Shown here piece after piece: positions 14,348-22,997 of a DNA stretch of 27,528 bases. The DNA is from Bacillota bacterium (GTDB lineage: Bacteria; Bacillota_A; Clostridia; Tissierellales; Peptoniphilaceae). Made by a program: the position numbers and the translations under genes. The stretch spans positions 1 to 27,528 of the forward strand of contig JAEZZN010000051.1 in assembly GCA_023418535.1 (NCBI GenBank). Direction: 5' to 3'. The notes under the pieces were generated by a model that searched no databases, was not told the DNA's origin, and saw only the letters and a program-made list of their open reading frames with translations. Within the stretch, counting starts at the first letter, position 1. The number at the start of each line of letters is the position of its first letter.

Positions 14348-14986
14348 ATGAAAATAAAAAAATATTTAGATAAAATTATCATTATTATATTAGCTTTTAT
14401 ATTTATTTTATTTGGATATATAAATAATAAAAAGGAAACTAATATAGAAAATTCTAATTTTTTAATAGAAGAGACTACAAAAGAAAAAATAGGCATTAAG
14501 GAAACTCAACCAAATGAGAATATAATTGAAACAATTTCTGAGGAAATATATGTAGATATTTCAGGTTGTGTAATAAATCCAGGTGTTTACAAATTGAGCA
14601 ATATTAAAAGAATAATAGATGTCATAGATATAGCTGGCGGATTATGCCCTAATGCAGACACTTCGGATATAAATCTTTCTAAAAAGATATTTGATGAAAT
14701 GAAGATACATATTAAAGAAATCGGGGAGACATATAATGAAAATTCGTTTGATTTTGATGATACATCAGATATTTCAGAAAATAGTGATAATGGAAGTAAA
14801 ATTAATATCAATACTGCAAGTGTAGAGCAATTAACAACTTTGCCAGGGATTGGTGAAAAAAAAGCTACAGAAATTATAAATTATAGAGAAAATAAAAAGT
14901 TTAAGACTATAGAAGATATAAAAAAGATATCAGGTATAGGAGATAAAACTTTTGAAAAAATTAAAGATTTAATTATAGTTAATTGA
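14348..14986 (+). CDS. ComEA-like exported HhH DNA-binding protein
   Basis: About 212 residues: an N-terminal membrane anchor (roughly residues 9-26), a Thr/Glu-rich linker, an SLBB-type domain (DISGCVINPGVYKLS, then DVIDIAGGL) and a C-terminal double helix-hairpin-helix (INTASVEQLTTLPGIGEKKA, then ISGIGDKTFEKI). This is the ComEA architecture, a surface protein that binds DNA during uptake. No comEB or comEC follows; secG comes next. Competence therefore cannot be claimed from this locus, and many firmicutes keep comEA homologues of unknown use. I place the start at ATG 14348, with GAGG 5 bases upstream, rather than at GTG 14342. The ribosome binding site lies partly in a hairpin (14330-14346). 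Confidence 0.82.
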   Translation: MKIKKYLDKIIIIILAFIFILFGYINNKKETNIENSNFLIEETTKEKIGIKETQPNENIIETISEEIYVDISGCVINPGVYKLSNIKRIIDVIDIAGGLCPNADTSDINLSKKIFDEMKIHIKEIGETYNENSFDFDDTSDISENSDNGSKININTASVEQLTTLPGIGEKKATEIINYRENKKFKTIEDIKKISGIGDKTFEKIKDLIIVN

Positions 14987-15011
14987 AAAATACTTATATT
15001 TTTGTTACAAT
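14983..15011 (+). promoter_or_regulatory. Sigma-A promoter for secG
   Basis: TTGAAA (14983-14988), 17 bases, TACAAT (15006-15011) with TG one base upstream (TGTTACAAT, extended -10). It overlaps the stop codon of the comEA-like gene, so secG has its own promoter within the tight gene array. Confidence 0.7.
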
Positions 15012-15040
15012 ATGATTGTTATTTATGAAAAGAGGTTAAT

Positions 15041-15265
15041 ATGAAAACAGCTTTAGTAATTTTATTACTTATTTCAAGTATTGGAATAATTCTATCTACA
15101 ATACTAATGGACCCTAAAGCAGAAGGTATGGGATCTATTTCAGGTTCATCTGCTAATGTGTTTGGGAAAACAGCATCTAGGGGTAAAGAACAGATATTAA
15201 GCACAGCTACTATAGTATTTGGTGTTATATTTGCAGTAACATCTATATTATTAGCTATATTTTAA
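15041..15265 (+). CDS. secG: Preprotein translocase subunit SecG
   Basis: A 74-residue protein with two membrane helices (about 2-20 and 55-73) and a cytoplasmic loop holding GMGSISGSSANVFGKTASRG, the SecG signature. It is the small accessory subunit of the SecYEG channel. It has its own promoter and an AGAGG ribosome binding site. secG upstream of rnr-smpB is a common firmicute order. Confidence 0.95.
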   Translation: MKTALVILLLISSIGIILSTILMDPKAEGMGSISGSSANVFGKTASRGKEQILSTATIVFGVIFAVTSILLAIF

Positions 15266-15298
15266 TATAAAATTGAGAACTCTCAATTAAGATTCTTT

Positions 15299-15356
15299 AA
15301 GTTCAAAAATATCTATCGATGAATTGTTCATATGAGATGTTTTTGGACTTTTTTAT
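15299..15356 (+). terminator. Long hairpin terminator between secG and rnr
   Basis: A 16-bp stem (15299-15314 with 15335-15350, two G-U pairs) is capped by a small inner stem ATGAA-TTG-TTCAT and followed by TTTTTTATTTT. A separate 8-bp hairpin, AATTGAGA...TCTCAATT, lies at 15271-15288 just after secG. This is a strong end point for secG transcription. Confidence 0.75.
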
Positions 15357-15366
15357 TTTAAAGTTT

Positions 15367-15395
15367 TTTATTAATATAAGATTTAATGATATAAT
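15367..15395 (+). promoter_or_regulatory. Putative promoter for rnr-smpB
   Basis: TGATATAAT (15387-15395) gives a perfect -10 box with an extended TG element. The -35 region (TTTATT at 15367-15372, 17-base spacer) is weak. It lies between the secG terminator and rnr, where a promoter is required. Confidence 0.55.
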
Positions 15396-15427
15396 TAAAA
15401 AAAGTCCCTAAAAATAAAGGATATATT

Positions 15428-17350
15428 ATGAGAATATTAGATGGAAAAGTTAAATTAAATAGAAAAGGTTTTGGTTTTTTTATAGCTGATGATGAAAATA
15501 TTGAAGATATTTTTATTTCCAGAGCATCATTAAATAGAGCCTTAGATAACGATAGAGTTAGGATAAAGGTTACTAAAGAAGCGGAAAAAGACCATAAAGC
15601 AGAAGGTGAAGTTGTAGAAATACTTGAAAGAAATAAAGAAGTTTTAGTTGGAGATTTTCAAAAGGTTAAAAAATATGGATTTGTTATTTTAGATGGCAAA
15701 TATTCTAATTATGATATATTTATTCCTTCTGAACATGTAAATAAAGCGAAAAATAATGATAAAGTTGTTGTTGAAATTTTATACTTTGATAAAAAAGACA
15801 AAAATCCAACAGGAAAGATTGTAGAAGTTTTAGGAAATATGAATGATACGGGAATTGAAATATTAGCTATTGCTAAGAAATTTGATTTACCTGATGAATT
15901 TTCACATGAAACTTTAGAATATGCGAATTCTTTGCCTACAACACCTAGCAAAGAAGAAATGAAAAATAGAAAAGATTTTAGAAATTTATTTACAGTAACA
16001 ATTGATGGTGCTGATGCCAAAGATTTTGATGATGCTATTTCTATAGAAAAAGATGGAGATGATTATATATTATATGTCCATATAGCGGATGTTGCACATT
16101 ATGTTACAGAAAATAGAAGAATTAACGATGATGCATATGAAAGAGGAAATTCAGTTTATCTTCTAGATAGAGTTATTCCAATGATTCCTGAATCATTATC
16201 AAATGGATTATGTTCATTGAATCCAAATGAGGATAGATTAACATTAACAGTTAAGATAAAGATAGATAAAAAGGGAAAAGTTATAGATTATGATTTTTAT
16301 GAATCAGTGATAAATAGTAATTATAGATTAATTTATGAAGATGTATCAAATTTATTAGAAAATAAAAAGAGTGTTTATAAAAATCCTGAATTAGAAGAAA
16401 AATTATATCTAATGAATGAACTTCATCAAATACTTGAAGAGAAAAGATATTCGAATGGTGCATTAGATTTTGATTTTAAAGAGTCTAAAATTATTCTTGA
16501 CGGTTATGGAACACCAATTGATGTAAAAGTTGATGAAAGAAGAGTGGCTAATCGATTAATTGAATCTTTTATGGTTTTAACAAATGAGGTTGTTGGGGAA
16601 CATTTTGCAAATATTGAAGTTCCATTTGTCTATAGAGTTCATGAAGCTCCTTCTGATGATAAAGTAATGGAATTTAGATCTATAATTTCTAGATTTGGTT
16701 TACAAATAAAGGGAGATAAATTATATCCAAAGGATTTTCAAAAGATACTTAAAGAAGTGGAAGGTACTAGTTTATCTTATACAATCAGTAATATTATTCT
16801 TAGAACTATGAAAAAGGCAGAATATAGAAGAGAACCAAATATACATTTTGGTTTGGCTACAGAAAATTATTCTCATTTTACAGCACCTATTAGAAGATAT
16901 AGTGATTTGGTTGTACATAGAATCACAAAAGCAAGTTTACACAACAATTATAAAAAAGTTAAAAGATCATATCTTAAAAAGTTAGATAAAATTGCTGAGC
17001 ACATTTCTGAAACTGAAAGAAAAGCTGATGAAGCGGAAAGAGATGTAGATGCATTAAAAAAATGCGAATACATGGTTGATAGGGTTGGAAATGAATATAA
17101 AGGAATTATTTCATCTATTACTCATTTTGGGATATTTGTTGAATTACCAAATACTATTGAAGGTCTAATTCACTTTAGAAGTTTAAATGACGACTTTTAT
17201 GAATTTGATGAAGAAAACTATAGAGTAATTGGTAATCATAAGAAAAAAATATATTCACTAGGTCAAGAAGTTACTATAAGAGTTGATAAAGTGAATATAG
17301 AACTTAGAGAAATTGATTTTAGTTTAGTAAGAGAAGAGGAAAATGAATAA
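15428..17350 (+). CDS. rnr: Ribonuclease R (3'-5' exoribonuclease)
   Basis: A 640-residue RNB-family exonuclease: N-terminal cold-shock-like domains (GFGFFIADDENIEDIF and KYGFVILDG), the RNB catalytic domain with DGADAKDFDDAIS from residue 193 holding the metal-binding aspartates, HFTAPIRRYSDLVVHR near 480, and a C-terminal S1 domain (GIISSITHFGIFVELPNTI). It is somewhat shorter than many RNase R proteins and lacks the basic C-terminal tail. RNase R degrades structured RNA and, together with tmRNA-SmpB, defective mRNA; smpB follows with an 8-base overlap. The ribosome binding site is weak (AAAGGA). Confidence 0.97.
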   Translation: MRILDGKVKLNRKGFGFFIADDENIEDIFISRASLNRALDNDRVRIKVTKEAEKDHKAEGEVVEILERNKEVLVGDFQKVKKYGFVILDGKYSNYDIFIPSEHVNKAKNNDKVVVEILYFDKKDKNPTGKIVEVLGNMNDTGIEILAIAKKFDLPDEFSHETLEYANSLPTTPSKEEMKNRKDFRNLFTVTIDGADAKDFDDAISIEKDGDDYILYVHIADVAHYVTENRRINDDAYERGNSVYLLDRVIPMIPESLSNGLCSLNPNEDRLTLTVKIKIDKKGKVIDYDFYESVINSNYRLIYEDVSNLLENKKSVYKNPELEEKLYLMNELHQILEEKRYSNGALDFDFKESKIILDGYGTPIDVKVDERRVANRLIESFMVLTNEVVGEHFANIEVPFVYRVHEAPSDDKVMEFRSIISRFGLQIKGDKLYPKDFQKILKEVEGTSLSYTISNIILRTMKKAEYRREPNIHFGLATENYSHFTAPIRRYSDLVVHRITKASLHNNYKKVKRSYLKKLDKIAEHISETERKADEAERDVDALKKCEYMVDRVGNEYKGIISSITHFGIFVELPNTIEGLIHFRSLNDDFYEFDEENYRVIGNHKKKIYSLGQEVTIRVDKVNIELREIDFSLVREEENE

Positions 17351-17798
17351 AGTATTAGCAAGAAATAAAAAAGCAAAACATGATTATCATATAGAGGAGT
17401 ATTTTGAAGCTGGAATTGTTCTTGAAGGCAATGAAGTGAAAAGCATAAAACAAACAAGAGTATCTATAAAAGAATCCTTTTGTCAGGTTAGAAATAATGA
17501 AGTTTTCATAGTTGGAATGCATGTTACACCATATGAATATAGCAATAATTTTAGCAAATTAGATCCAACTAGAACTAGAAAACTTTTATTAAATAAAGTT
17601 GAAATACGAAAAATTAATTCAAAAATTACTGAAAAAGGCTACGCATTAATTCCTTTGGAAGTAAAAGAAGTGAAGGGGCTAATAAAGATAGATATTGGCC
17701 TTGGTAAAGGTAAGAAATTATATGATAAAAGACAAGATTTAAAAGAAAAAGATGATAGAAGAAATATAGAGAGAGTTTTAAAGGAAAGATATAATTAA
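17343..17798 (+). CDS. smpB: SsrA-binding protein SmpB
   Basis: A 151-residue SmpB: NKKAKHDYHIEEYFEAGIVL, GNEVKSIK and the C-terminal KGKKLYDKRQDLKEKDD with the basic tail that enters the ribosomal mRNA channel. It binds tmRNA and starts rescue of stalled ribosomes. It overlaps rnr. No tmRNA gene (ssrA) is recognisable in the window. Confidence 0.97.
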   Translation: MNKVLARNKKAKHDYHIEEYFEAGIVLEGNEVKSIKQTRVSIKESFCQVRNNEVFIVGMHVTPYEYSNNFSKLDPTRTRKLLLNKVEIRKINSKITEKGYALIPLEVKEVKGLIKIDIGLGKGKKLYDKRQDLKEKDDRRNIERVLKERYN

Positions 17799-17799
17799 A

Positions 17800-18414
17800 A
17801 TGAAAATAAAAGAATACTTAGAAATCCTTGAGACAGCTGATAATAGAGCTGGTGGGGGATCTGTAGGAGCTTTTTCAGGAGCTTTTGCAGCAACTCTTAT
17901 ATTAAAAGCATATAATATGACATCAAAGAAAGACCAAAAATTTATAAATAAAATAGATAATAATTTCTATGAAGATGTAGAAAAAATTGGAGATTATTAT
18001 GACGAAAGCATTATGAATGATGGTCGAATGTTTGGAGAAGTAATTAAAGCTTATAAATTACCTAAAGACACAGATGAAAATATAAAATTGCGTAATAAAG
18101 AAATACAAAAAGCATATAAAGTTGCGTACAATTCATCTTTATCTTTAGTCGAAAAAGCTTTAGATTTATTCGAGTATATATTTATAATAAATCAGTATGT
18201 AGATGATATGGGAAAATCTGAAATTAATGTAGCAATAGCTCAAATAAGTGCAAGCATTATAGCTTCTTTCGTAAATGCAAAATTAAATTTGAAGTATATT
18301 TCAGATGAAGAATTTATTAAAAGAGAAAATTATAAATTAAAAGATCATAAAAACAAGTTTTATGCTTATATAGATAAAAGTAAAGAGTCAGGATTAAGTG
18401 TTAATTTAGAATAA
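17800..18414 (+). CDS. Cyclodeaminase/cyclohydrolase family protein (FTCD_C/FchA-like)
   Basis: A 204-residue, mostly helical protein whose N-terminal NRAGGGSVGAFSGAFAATL matches the P-GGGSVAA motif of the FTCD_C family (formimino-THF cyclodeaminase and methenyl-THF cyclohydrolase FchA). Members work in one-carbon metabolism, as in histidine or purine degradation. No hutG, ftcD, fhs or folD gene is adjacent, so the reaction cannot be fixed from context. The usual motif proline before the glycines is replaced (ADNRAGGGS). The gene follows smpB after one base with only a distant AAAGGA site, and ends at a bidirectional terminator. Confidence 0.78.
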   Translation: MKIKEYLEILETADNRAGGGSVGAFSGAFAATLILKAYNMTSKKDQKFINKIDNNFYEDVEKIGDYYDESIMNDGRMFGEVIKAYKLPKDTDENIKLRNKEIQKAYKVAYNSSLSLVEKALDLFEYIFIINQYVDDMGKSEINVAIAQISASIIASFVNAKLNLKYISDEEFIKRENYKLKDHKNKFYAYIDKSKESGLSVNLE

Positions 18415-18415
18415 T

Positions 18416-18441
18416 AAAAGGAGCTGATATCAGCTCCTTTT
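18416..18441. terminator. Bidirectional terminator between convergent genes
   Basis: A perfect 26-base palindrome, AAAAGGAGCTGAT with its complement, flanked by A-rich DNA on the left and T-rich DNA on the right, so it can end transcription from both strands. It lies 1 base after the cyclodeaminase-family gene and 23 bases beyond the stop of the minus-strand PTS IIA gene. Confidence 0.88.
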
Positions 18442-18464
18442 ATCCTTTTATTATTTTATTCTAT

Positions 18465-18932
18465 TTATTTCTTTACTGTCATTATTTCATCTTGACCAGC
18501 AACTACATTTCCACTTTGTTTTTCAAAAGATTTGAATTCATCACTATTTGTTATAACAATAGCTGTATCAGTTTCAAAACCTTTTTCTTTAATGAAGTCA
18601 ATATCAAATTCTACAAGCTTATCGCCTACACTAACTTTATCTCCTTCATTTACGAATGCAGTAAAACCTTCACCTTTTAATTCAACTGTATCCATACCAA
18701 TATGAATTAATATTTCAAGTCCTTTTGATTCAATACCAATAGCATGTTTTGTATGAAATACTTGAACAACCTTTCCTTCTACTGGTGAAAGCAAAACGCC
18801 TTCAGTTGGTTCTATTGCAACACCATCACCAAGGAACTTTTGTGCAAAAGTTATATCATTTACTTCAGTTATATCTTTTAATTTTCCTGTTAAAGGTGCA
18901 ATTAATTTATATTTTTTTCCAAATAAACTCAT
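18465..18932 (-). CDS. PTS glucose-type EIIA domain protein
   Basis: A 155-residue free-standing EIIA-Glc (Crr-like) protein. Core motifs are GDGVAIEPTEGVLLSPVEGK, then FHTKHAIGIES with His63 and LEILIHIGMDTVEL with His77. By comparison with E. coli Crr (His75 and His90), His77 is the phosphate acceptor and His63 the helper. It takes phosphate from HPr and passes it to a sugar-specific IIB. No IIB or IIC partner of this type is adjacent; the PTS_EIIC_2 protein at 266-1264 is of a different family. It is the only convincing minus-strand gene, monocistronic, with a strong AGGAGGAAG site and its own promoter. Confidence 0.95.
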   Translation of the reverse strand: MSLFGKKYKLIAPLTGKLKDITEVNDITFAQKFLGDGVAIEPTEGVLLSPVEGKVVQVFHTKHAIGIESKGLEILIHIGMDTVELKGEGFTAFVNEGDKVSVGDKLVEFDIDFIKEKGFETDTAIVITNSDEFKSFEKQSGNVVAGQDEIMTVKK

Positions 18933-18979
18933 ACTTCCTCCTAATCATTTATATCTATAGTTTATCACATTTATCGTAT

Positions 18980-19008
18980 ATTATAAACATTGTATTTAAT
19001 AAAAAATA
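18980..19008 (-). promoter_or_regulatory. Putative promoter for the PTS IIA gene
   Basis: On the minus strand a perfect TATAAT (complement of 18980-18985) lies about 48 bases upstream of the start codon, with a weak TATTTT/TTATTT box 17-18 bases further up. No catabolite-responsive element is visible in this divergent spacer. Confidence 0.45.
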
Positions 19009-19077
19009 ACCTTGTTACCATAATTTAATTGTTTCATAGTATAAGATATGTTTATTTAATTTAATATCCAAATTATA

Positions 19078-19106
19078 AATATTTATATATTAAATTATGT
19101 TATAAT
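19078..19106 (+). promoter_or_regulatory. Extended -10 promoter for rqcP
   Basis: TGTTATAAT (19098-19106) is an extended -10 element. The -35 position (AATATT, 19078-19083) is poor and overlaps a 14-base palindrome, TATAAATATTTATA (19074-19087). Transcription should begin near 19113, leaving only about 11 bases before the ATG, just enough for the GGAGGA site. Confidence 0.55.
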
Positions 19107-19123
19107 ATTCTAATGGAGGAAGT

Positions 19124-19369
19124 ATGAGAATAGACAAATTTTTAAAAAACTCTAGAATAATAAAAAGAAGAACAGTTGCTAAAATTGCATGTGAAAATGA
19201 AAGAGTTAAAATTAATTCAATTATTGCAAAGCCAGGGACTGAAGTTAAAATTGGAGATATTGTAGAAATACAATTTGGAGATAAAACTGTAAAATTTGAA
19301 GTGTTATCGCTAAAAGAAAATACAAATAAAAGCAATGCAGACGAGTTGTTTAGAGTAGTTGAAGGTTAA
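19124..19369 (+). CDS. rqcP: S4-domain RNA-binding protein RqcP
   Basis: An 81-residue S4-domain protein: MRIDKFLKNSRIIKRRTVAK and GDIVEIQFGDKTVKFEV closely follow Bacillus RqcP (YabO). RqcP works with RqcH on obstructed 50S subunits, helping add alanine tails to stalled chains. Its place ahead of a DivIC/FtsB gene matches the Bacillus yabO-yabP-yabQ-divIC order without the two sporulation genes, consistent with a non-sporulating organism. The GGAGGA site is strong and the 5' leader very short. Confidence 0.9.
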   Translation: MRIDKFLKNSRIIKRRTVAKIACENERVKINSIIAKPGTEVKIGDIVEIQFGDKTVKFEVLSLKENTNKSNADELFRVVEG

Positions 19370-19373
19370 TTTT

Positions 19374-19766
19374 ATGGACAATAAACAAGCGAAGAGAAGA
19401 AGTGAAAAGAACAAACGAAAAAAAAGAACAAATAGAAGATTGAATATTCTATTTTTAACTTCAACAATTATTACTGTTTTTTTGATGTTTACATTTATTG
19501 GACAAAGAATAAAAATTGCTAGTTTAAATAAAGAATCAAAACTTTTAAAAGTAGAACAAGAAAATTTAGAAAAACAAATTGATGATTTAGTAAAAGAAAT
19601 AAAAGAAGTAAATTCACTGGAATATATTGAGAAAAAAGCTAGAGAAGAACTTGGAATGATAAAAAAAGATGAAAATATATATGTGAATCCTGATGATACA
19701 GATGAGGAAACAAAAGAAGAAAGTTTTGATGAATCAGAAGAGACAGATGAGGAATCTCTTAATTAA
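19374..19766 (+). CDS. Septum formation initiator (DivIC/FtsB family)
   Basis: About 130 residues: a strongly basic cytoplasmic N-terminus (KQAKRRSEKNKRKKRTNRR), one membrane helix (about residues 25-43), a coiled coil (SKLLKVEQENLEKQIDDLVK), the AREELGMIKKDENIY motif of DivIC/FtsB, and an acidic C-terminal tail. It should join the FtsL-DivIB divisome subcomplex. I choose ATG 19374 because GAAGG lies 8 bases upstream; a TTG at 19359 would add five residues. The gene follows rqcP closely and precedes tilS, the usual order. Confidence 0.88.
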   Translation: MDNKQAKRRSEKNKRKKRTNRRLNILFLTSTIITVFLMFTFIGQRIKIASLNKESKLLKVEQENLEKQIDDLVKEIKEVNSLEYIEKKAREELGMIKKDENIYVNPDDTDEETKEESFDESEETDEESLN

Positions 19767-19800
19767 TCAAGATTATAAAATTTGGTAATAGTGAGGAAAT

Positions 19801-21075
19801 ATGCTAATCAAAGAAAAACACTATGATATCTTAAAAAATAAAAAAGTATTAGTTGCGGTTTCGGGTGGCGTAGATTCTATGGTTTTAATCTATGATTTGA
19901 TAAAATTAAAAAAACTATTAAATCTAGATATACAAATAGCACATTTTGATCATTTGACAAGAGATGGGGAATCAACAAAAGATAAATTGTTTGTTGAGGA
20001 TTTTGCTAAAGCTAATGGTCTAATCTTTCATACAAAAGCTTATTCAATGTATGAATATAAAGATAATCATGATGTTTCAATTGAAGAGGCAGGAAGATTG
20101 CTTAGGATGGAATTATTTGAAAGTATAATCTCAGACAAATCCAACTATATTTTATTATTTGCTCATAATCTTGATGATAATGTGGAAACCATAATAATGC
20201 GCATAATCAGAGGTACAGGATTAACCGGTCTTGAAGGTATAAAAGAATATGAGAAAAAAAGAAATTATGAAATACTAAGACCTTTATTAGATGTTACTAA
20301 AGAAGAAATAATTAATTATGCAGTAGAAAATGATATAGAATTTCGACAAGATCATACTAATTTTGAAAATATATATACTAGAAATAAAATTAGAAACGAG
20401 TTAATTCCTCTTATCAAGAGAGAATATAATAGCAATATTTATGATGCTATTTCTAAATTATCAAATTTTTCAATATTAAATAATGAATTTGTAGAAAATA
20501 AAATCGACAATATTATTAATCAAATTTCTAAACAAGAAAATAATTATATAATAATGGATTCAAACAAGTTAAAACAATATAATGATTATGAAAAAACTAT
20601 GATAATTAGAAATGTAATAGATAGACTACATAATAATTACAATTTTACTAATTCACATTATGATGAAATATTAAAAATTATAAAATCTGAGAAAGGTGTA
20701 GATTTAACAATAAATGGCATTGTTTTTTATAATTCTTTTAATAGTTTTATTATAAGAAAAATAATTAAAAATGATCTAGATAAAGAGATTATTGTAAAGA
20801 AAGATAGTAAAATAAAAGTTAATAATTATTTTATAGATATTAAAGCTGATAATAAAGAAGTGATTATTAGAAAAAGAAAAAATGGAGATAGAATTAAAGT
20901 AAAGAATTCAATTAAGAAAGTAAAAGATTTTCTCATAGATAATAAAATTGATAAATATGAAAGAGATTATATTCCTATAATTGAAATAGATAATGAAATA
21001 AAACTTATTGGAAATATATATAAGTCTAGTTTTGATAGTAAAGAAATAATAATTGAAAGGATAGCTAATGAATAA
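19801..21075 (+). CDS. tilS: tRNA(Ile)-lysidine synthetase TilS
   Basis: A 424-residue N-type ATP pyrophosphatase with the P-loop SGGVDS at residues 21-26 ([13 protein letters not shown]), [10 protein letters not shown] near 120, [10 protein letters not shown] near 139 and a C-terminal substrate-binding domain ([20 protein letters not shown]). TilS converts the CAU anticodon cytidine of tRNA-Ile to lysidine so that it reads AUA; the abundance of ATA codons here makes this essential. The hpt gene that normally sits between tilS and ftsH is absent, and tilS overlaps ftsH directly by 8 bases. Confidence 0.96.
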   Translation: MLIKEKHYDILKNKKVLVAVSGGVDSMVLIYDLIKLKKLLNLDIQIAHFDHLTRDGESTKDKLFVEDFAKANGLIFHTKAYSMYEYKDNHDVSIEEAGRLLRMELFESIISDKSNYILLFAHNLDDNVETIIMRIIRGTGLTGLEGIKEYEKKRNYEILRPLLDVTKEEIINYAVENDIEFRQDHTNFENIYTRNKIRNELIPLIKREYNSNIYDAISKLSNFSILNNEFVENKIDNIINQISKQENNYIIMDSNKLKQYNDYEKTMIIRNVIDRLHNNYNFTNSHYDEILKIIKSEKGVDLTINGIVFYNSFNSFIIRKIIKNDLDKEIIVKKDSKIKVNNYFIDIKADNKEVIIRKRKNGDRIKVKNSIKKVKDFLIDNKIDKYERDYIPIIEIDNEIKLIGNIYKSSFDSKEIIIERIANE

Positions 21076-22996
21076 AAAAAGACAGAGTTTTATGCCATTA
21101 TTATCGACTGTTTTGATGTTTGTGATAATAGTAAGCATATTTAGTAGAATATTTGATACCACAAACAATATTAGTGTTAATGAATTGCTAAAATTTTTAA
21201 GTTCAGACAATGTAACGGATGTTACAACTCAAGGTAATAAAGTAGAAATTATTACAAAAGATAAGCAAAGATATACCACTGTATTACCAGAAGAATTTCA
21301 AAGAAACTTTTATAAAGACTATTTAGAAAATAAAGTTGAAAATAATTCAATCAATTACAAAGGTATTGAACAAAGTGAAAGTAATTATATAATACAATTT
21401 TTACCATCATTAATAATGCTTGCAGGTATGGGCTTTATATTTTATATGCTTTTAGCAAAAGGTGCTAATTCAAATAATCAAACTATGAAATTTGGTAAAA
21501 GTAGAGCGAGCCTACATTTAGATAAAAATAATTCTATTACATTTAAGGATGTAGCAGGACTTAAAGAAGAAAAAGAAGAAATGACAGAGCTTGTAGATTT
21601 CTTAAAAAATCCTAAAAGATATGTTGAACAGGGAGCAAGAATCCCTAAAGGGGTATTGTTAGTAGGGTCTCCTGGTACAGGTAAGACTTTTATTTCAAAA
21701 GCAGTAGCTGGAGAGGCAAAAGTTCCTTTTTATAGCATATCAGGATCTGATTTTGTAGAAATGTTTGTAGGGGTTGGAGCTTCAAGAGTAAGGGATATGT
21801 TCCAAGAAGCTAAGAAGAATGCTCCTTGTATTATTTTTATTGATGAAATAGATGCAGTAGGTAGAAAAAGAGGTTCAGGATTAGGTGGTGGACACGATGA
21901 AAGAGAACAAACTTTAAATCAACTATTGGTTGAAATGGACGGATTCTCAAAAAATGAAGGTGTAATTATAATTGCAGCAACTAATAGACCAGATATTCTA
22001 GATCCAGCATTATTAAGACCTGGTAGATTTGACAGAACAATTCAAATTTCAATGCCAGATGTTAGAGAAAGAGAAGAGATGCTTAAAGTGCATACAAAAA
22101 ACAAAAAGCTTTCTTCAGAAGTTAATTTGAATGCAATTGCAAGATCAACGGCAGGTTTTTCACCAGCTGAGATTGAAAATCTAACAAATGAAGCTGCATT
22201 ACTAGCTGCAAGAAATAGACAAGATGAAATTACTCCAGATTTACTTGAAGAAGCCTCCATAAGAATAATGGCTGGACCAGAAAAGAAATCAAGAGTTGTT
22301 ATTGAAAGAGAACGAGTATTAACAGCATATCATGAAGCGGGTCATGCTGTAACAGCTGAAATAATTAAAGGATTAGATCCTGTTCATATTATTACTATTA
22401 TTCCTAGGGGAGATGCTGGAGGATTTACAGCTTACTTACCAGAGGAAGATAGATCATTTAGAACAAAGACAGAAATGACAAATAGATTAGTAGCTTTACT
22501 AGGTGGAAGAGCTGCTGAAGATATTGTACTTGGAGATATTTCAACAGGAGCTTCAAATGATATAGAAAGAGCTACAGGTATCGCAAGAGCTATGATTAAG
22601 ACTTATGGTTTTAGTGATTCTCTAGGACCAGTACAATATGATGATGGTTCAGGAAATGTATTTTTAGGTGGTGACAACTATTCAAAAGGTGATCATTATT
22701 CTGAACAAACTGCTATAATTATCGATAAAGAAGTTACAGATTTAATAAAAAATGCTTATGAAAAAGCAAAAGAAATCATAGTAAATAATAGAGATTTTCT
22801 TGAGGAATTAGCTCAAACTTTATTAAAAGAAGAGACTATTAGAAGAGAAAAATATCTTGAAATAGCTAAGAAATATACAGATGTTGAAGATGTATATTCT
22901 AAAAATGTTGAAGAATTAATTGATTTCAAAAACACTTCTATTGATGAAAATAATGAAAAAATAGAAAATAAAAACGATGAGAATAAAGGAGAATAG
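21068..22996 (+). CDS. ftsH: ATP-dependent zinc metalloprotease FtsH
   Basis: A 642-residue membrane AAA+ protease: two N-terminal membrane helices (about 9-26 and 112-131) around an extracytoplasmic domain, Walker A GSPGTGKT near residues 200-207, Walker [10 protein letters not shown], the second region of homology [19 protein letters not shown], and the zinc site HEAGH at 422-426. The C-terminus is acidic and low in complexity. FtsH degrades membrane and short-lived regulatory proteins. Its start lies within the end of tilS with AAGGA upstream. Confidence 0.98.
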   Translation: MNKKRQSFMPLLSTVLMFVIIVSIFSRIFDTTNNISVNELLKFLSSDNVTDVTTQGNKVEIITKDKQRYTTVLPEEFQRNFYKDYLENKVENNSINYKGIEQSESNYIIQFLPSLIMLAGMGFIFYMLLAKGANSNNQTMKFGKSRASLHLDKNNSITFKDVAGLKEEKEEMTELVDFLKNPKRYVEQGARIPKGVLLVGSPGTGKTFISKAVAGEAKVPFYSISGSDFVEMFVGVGASRVRDMFQEAKKNAPCIIFIDEIDAVGRKRGSGLGGGHDEREQTLNQLLVEMDGFSKNEGVIIIAATNRPDILDPALLRPGRFDRTIQISMPDVREREEMLKVHTKNKKLSSEVNLNAIARSTAGFSPAEIENLTNEAALLAARNRQDEITPDLLEEASIRIMAGPEKKSRVVIERERVLTAYHEAGHAVTAEIIKGLDPVHIITIIPRGDAGGFTAYLPEEDRSFRTKTEMTNRLVALLGGRAAEDIVLGDISTGASNDIERATGIARAMIKTYGFSDSLGPVQYDDGSGNVFLGGDNYSKGDHYSEQTAIIIDKEVTDLIKNAYEKAKEIIVNNRDFLEELAQTLLKEETIRREKYLEIAKKYTDVEDVYSKNVEELIDFKNTSIDENNEKIENKNDENKGE

Positions 22997-22997
22997 T

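Noticed and set aside
18749..19009. Plus-strand reading frame of 86 codons opposite the PTS IIA gene and its promoter
   Set aside because: It is antisense to a clear EIIA-Glc gene, has low-complexity leucine-rich content, no ribosome binding site, and runs across a divergent promoter.
22977..22997. Longer N-terminus of the protein after ftsH
   Set aside because: It would lie within ftsH, and ATG 22998 has AAGGAG at proper distance.
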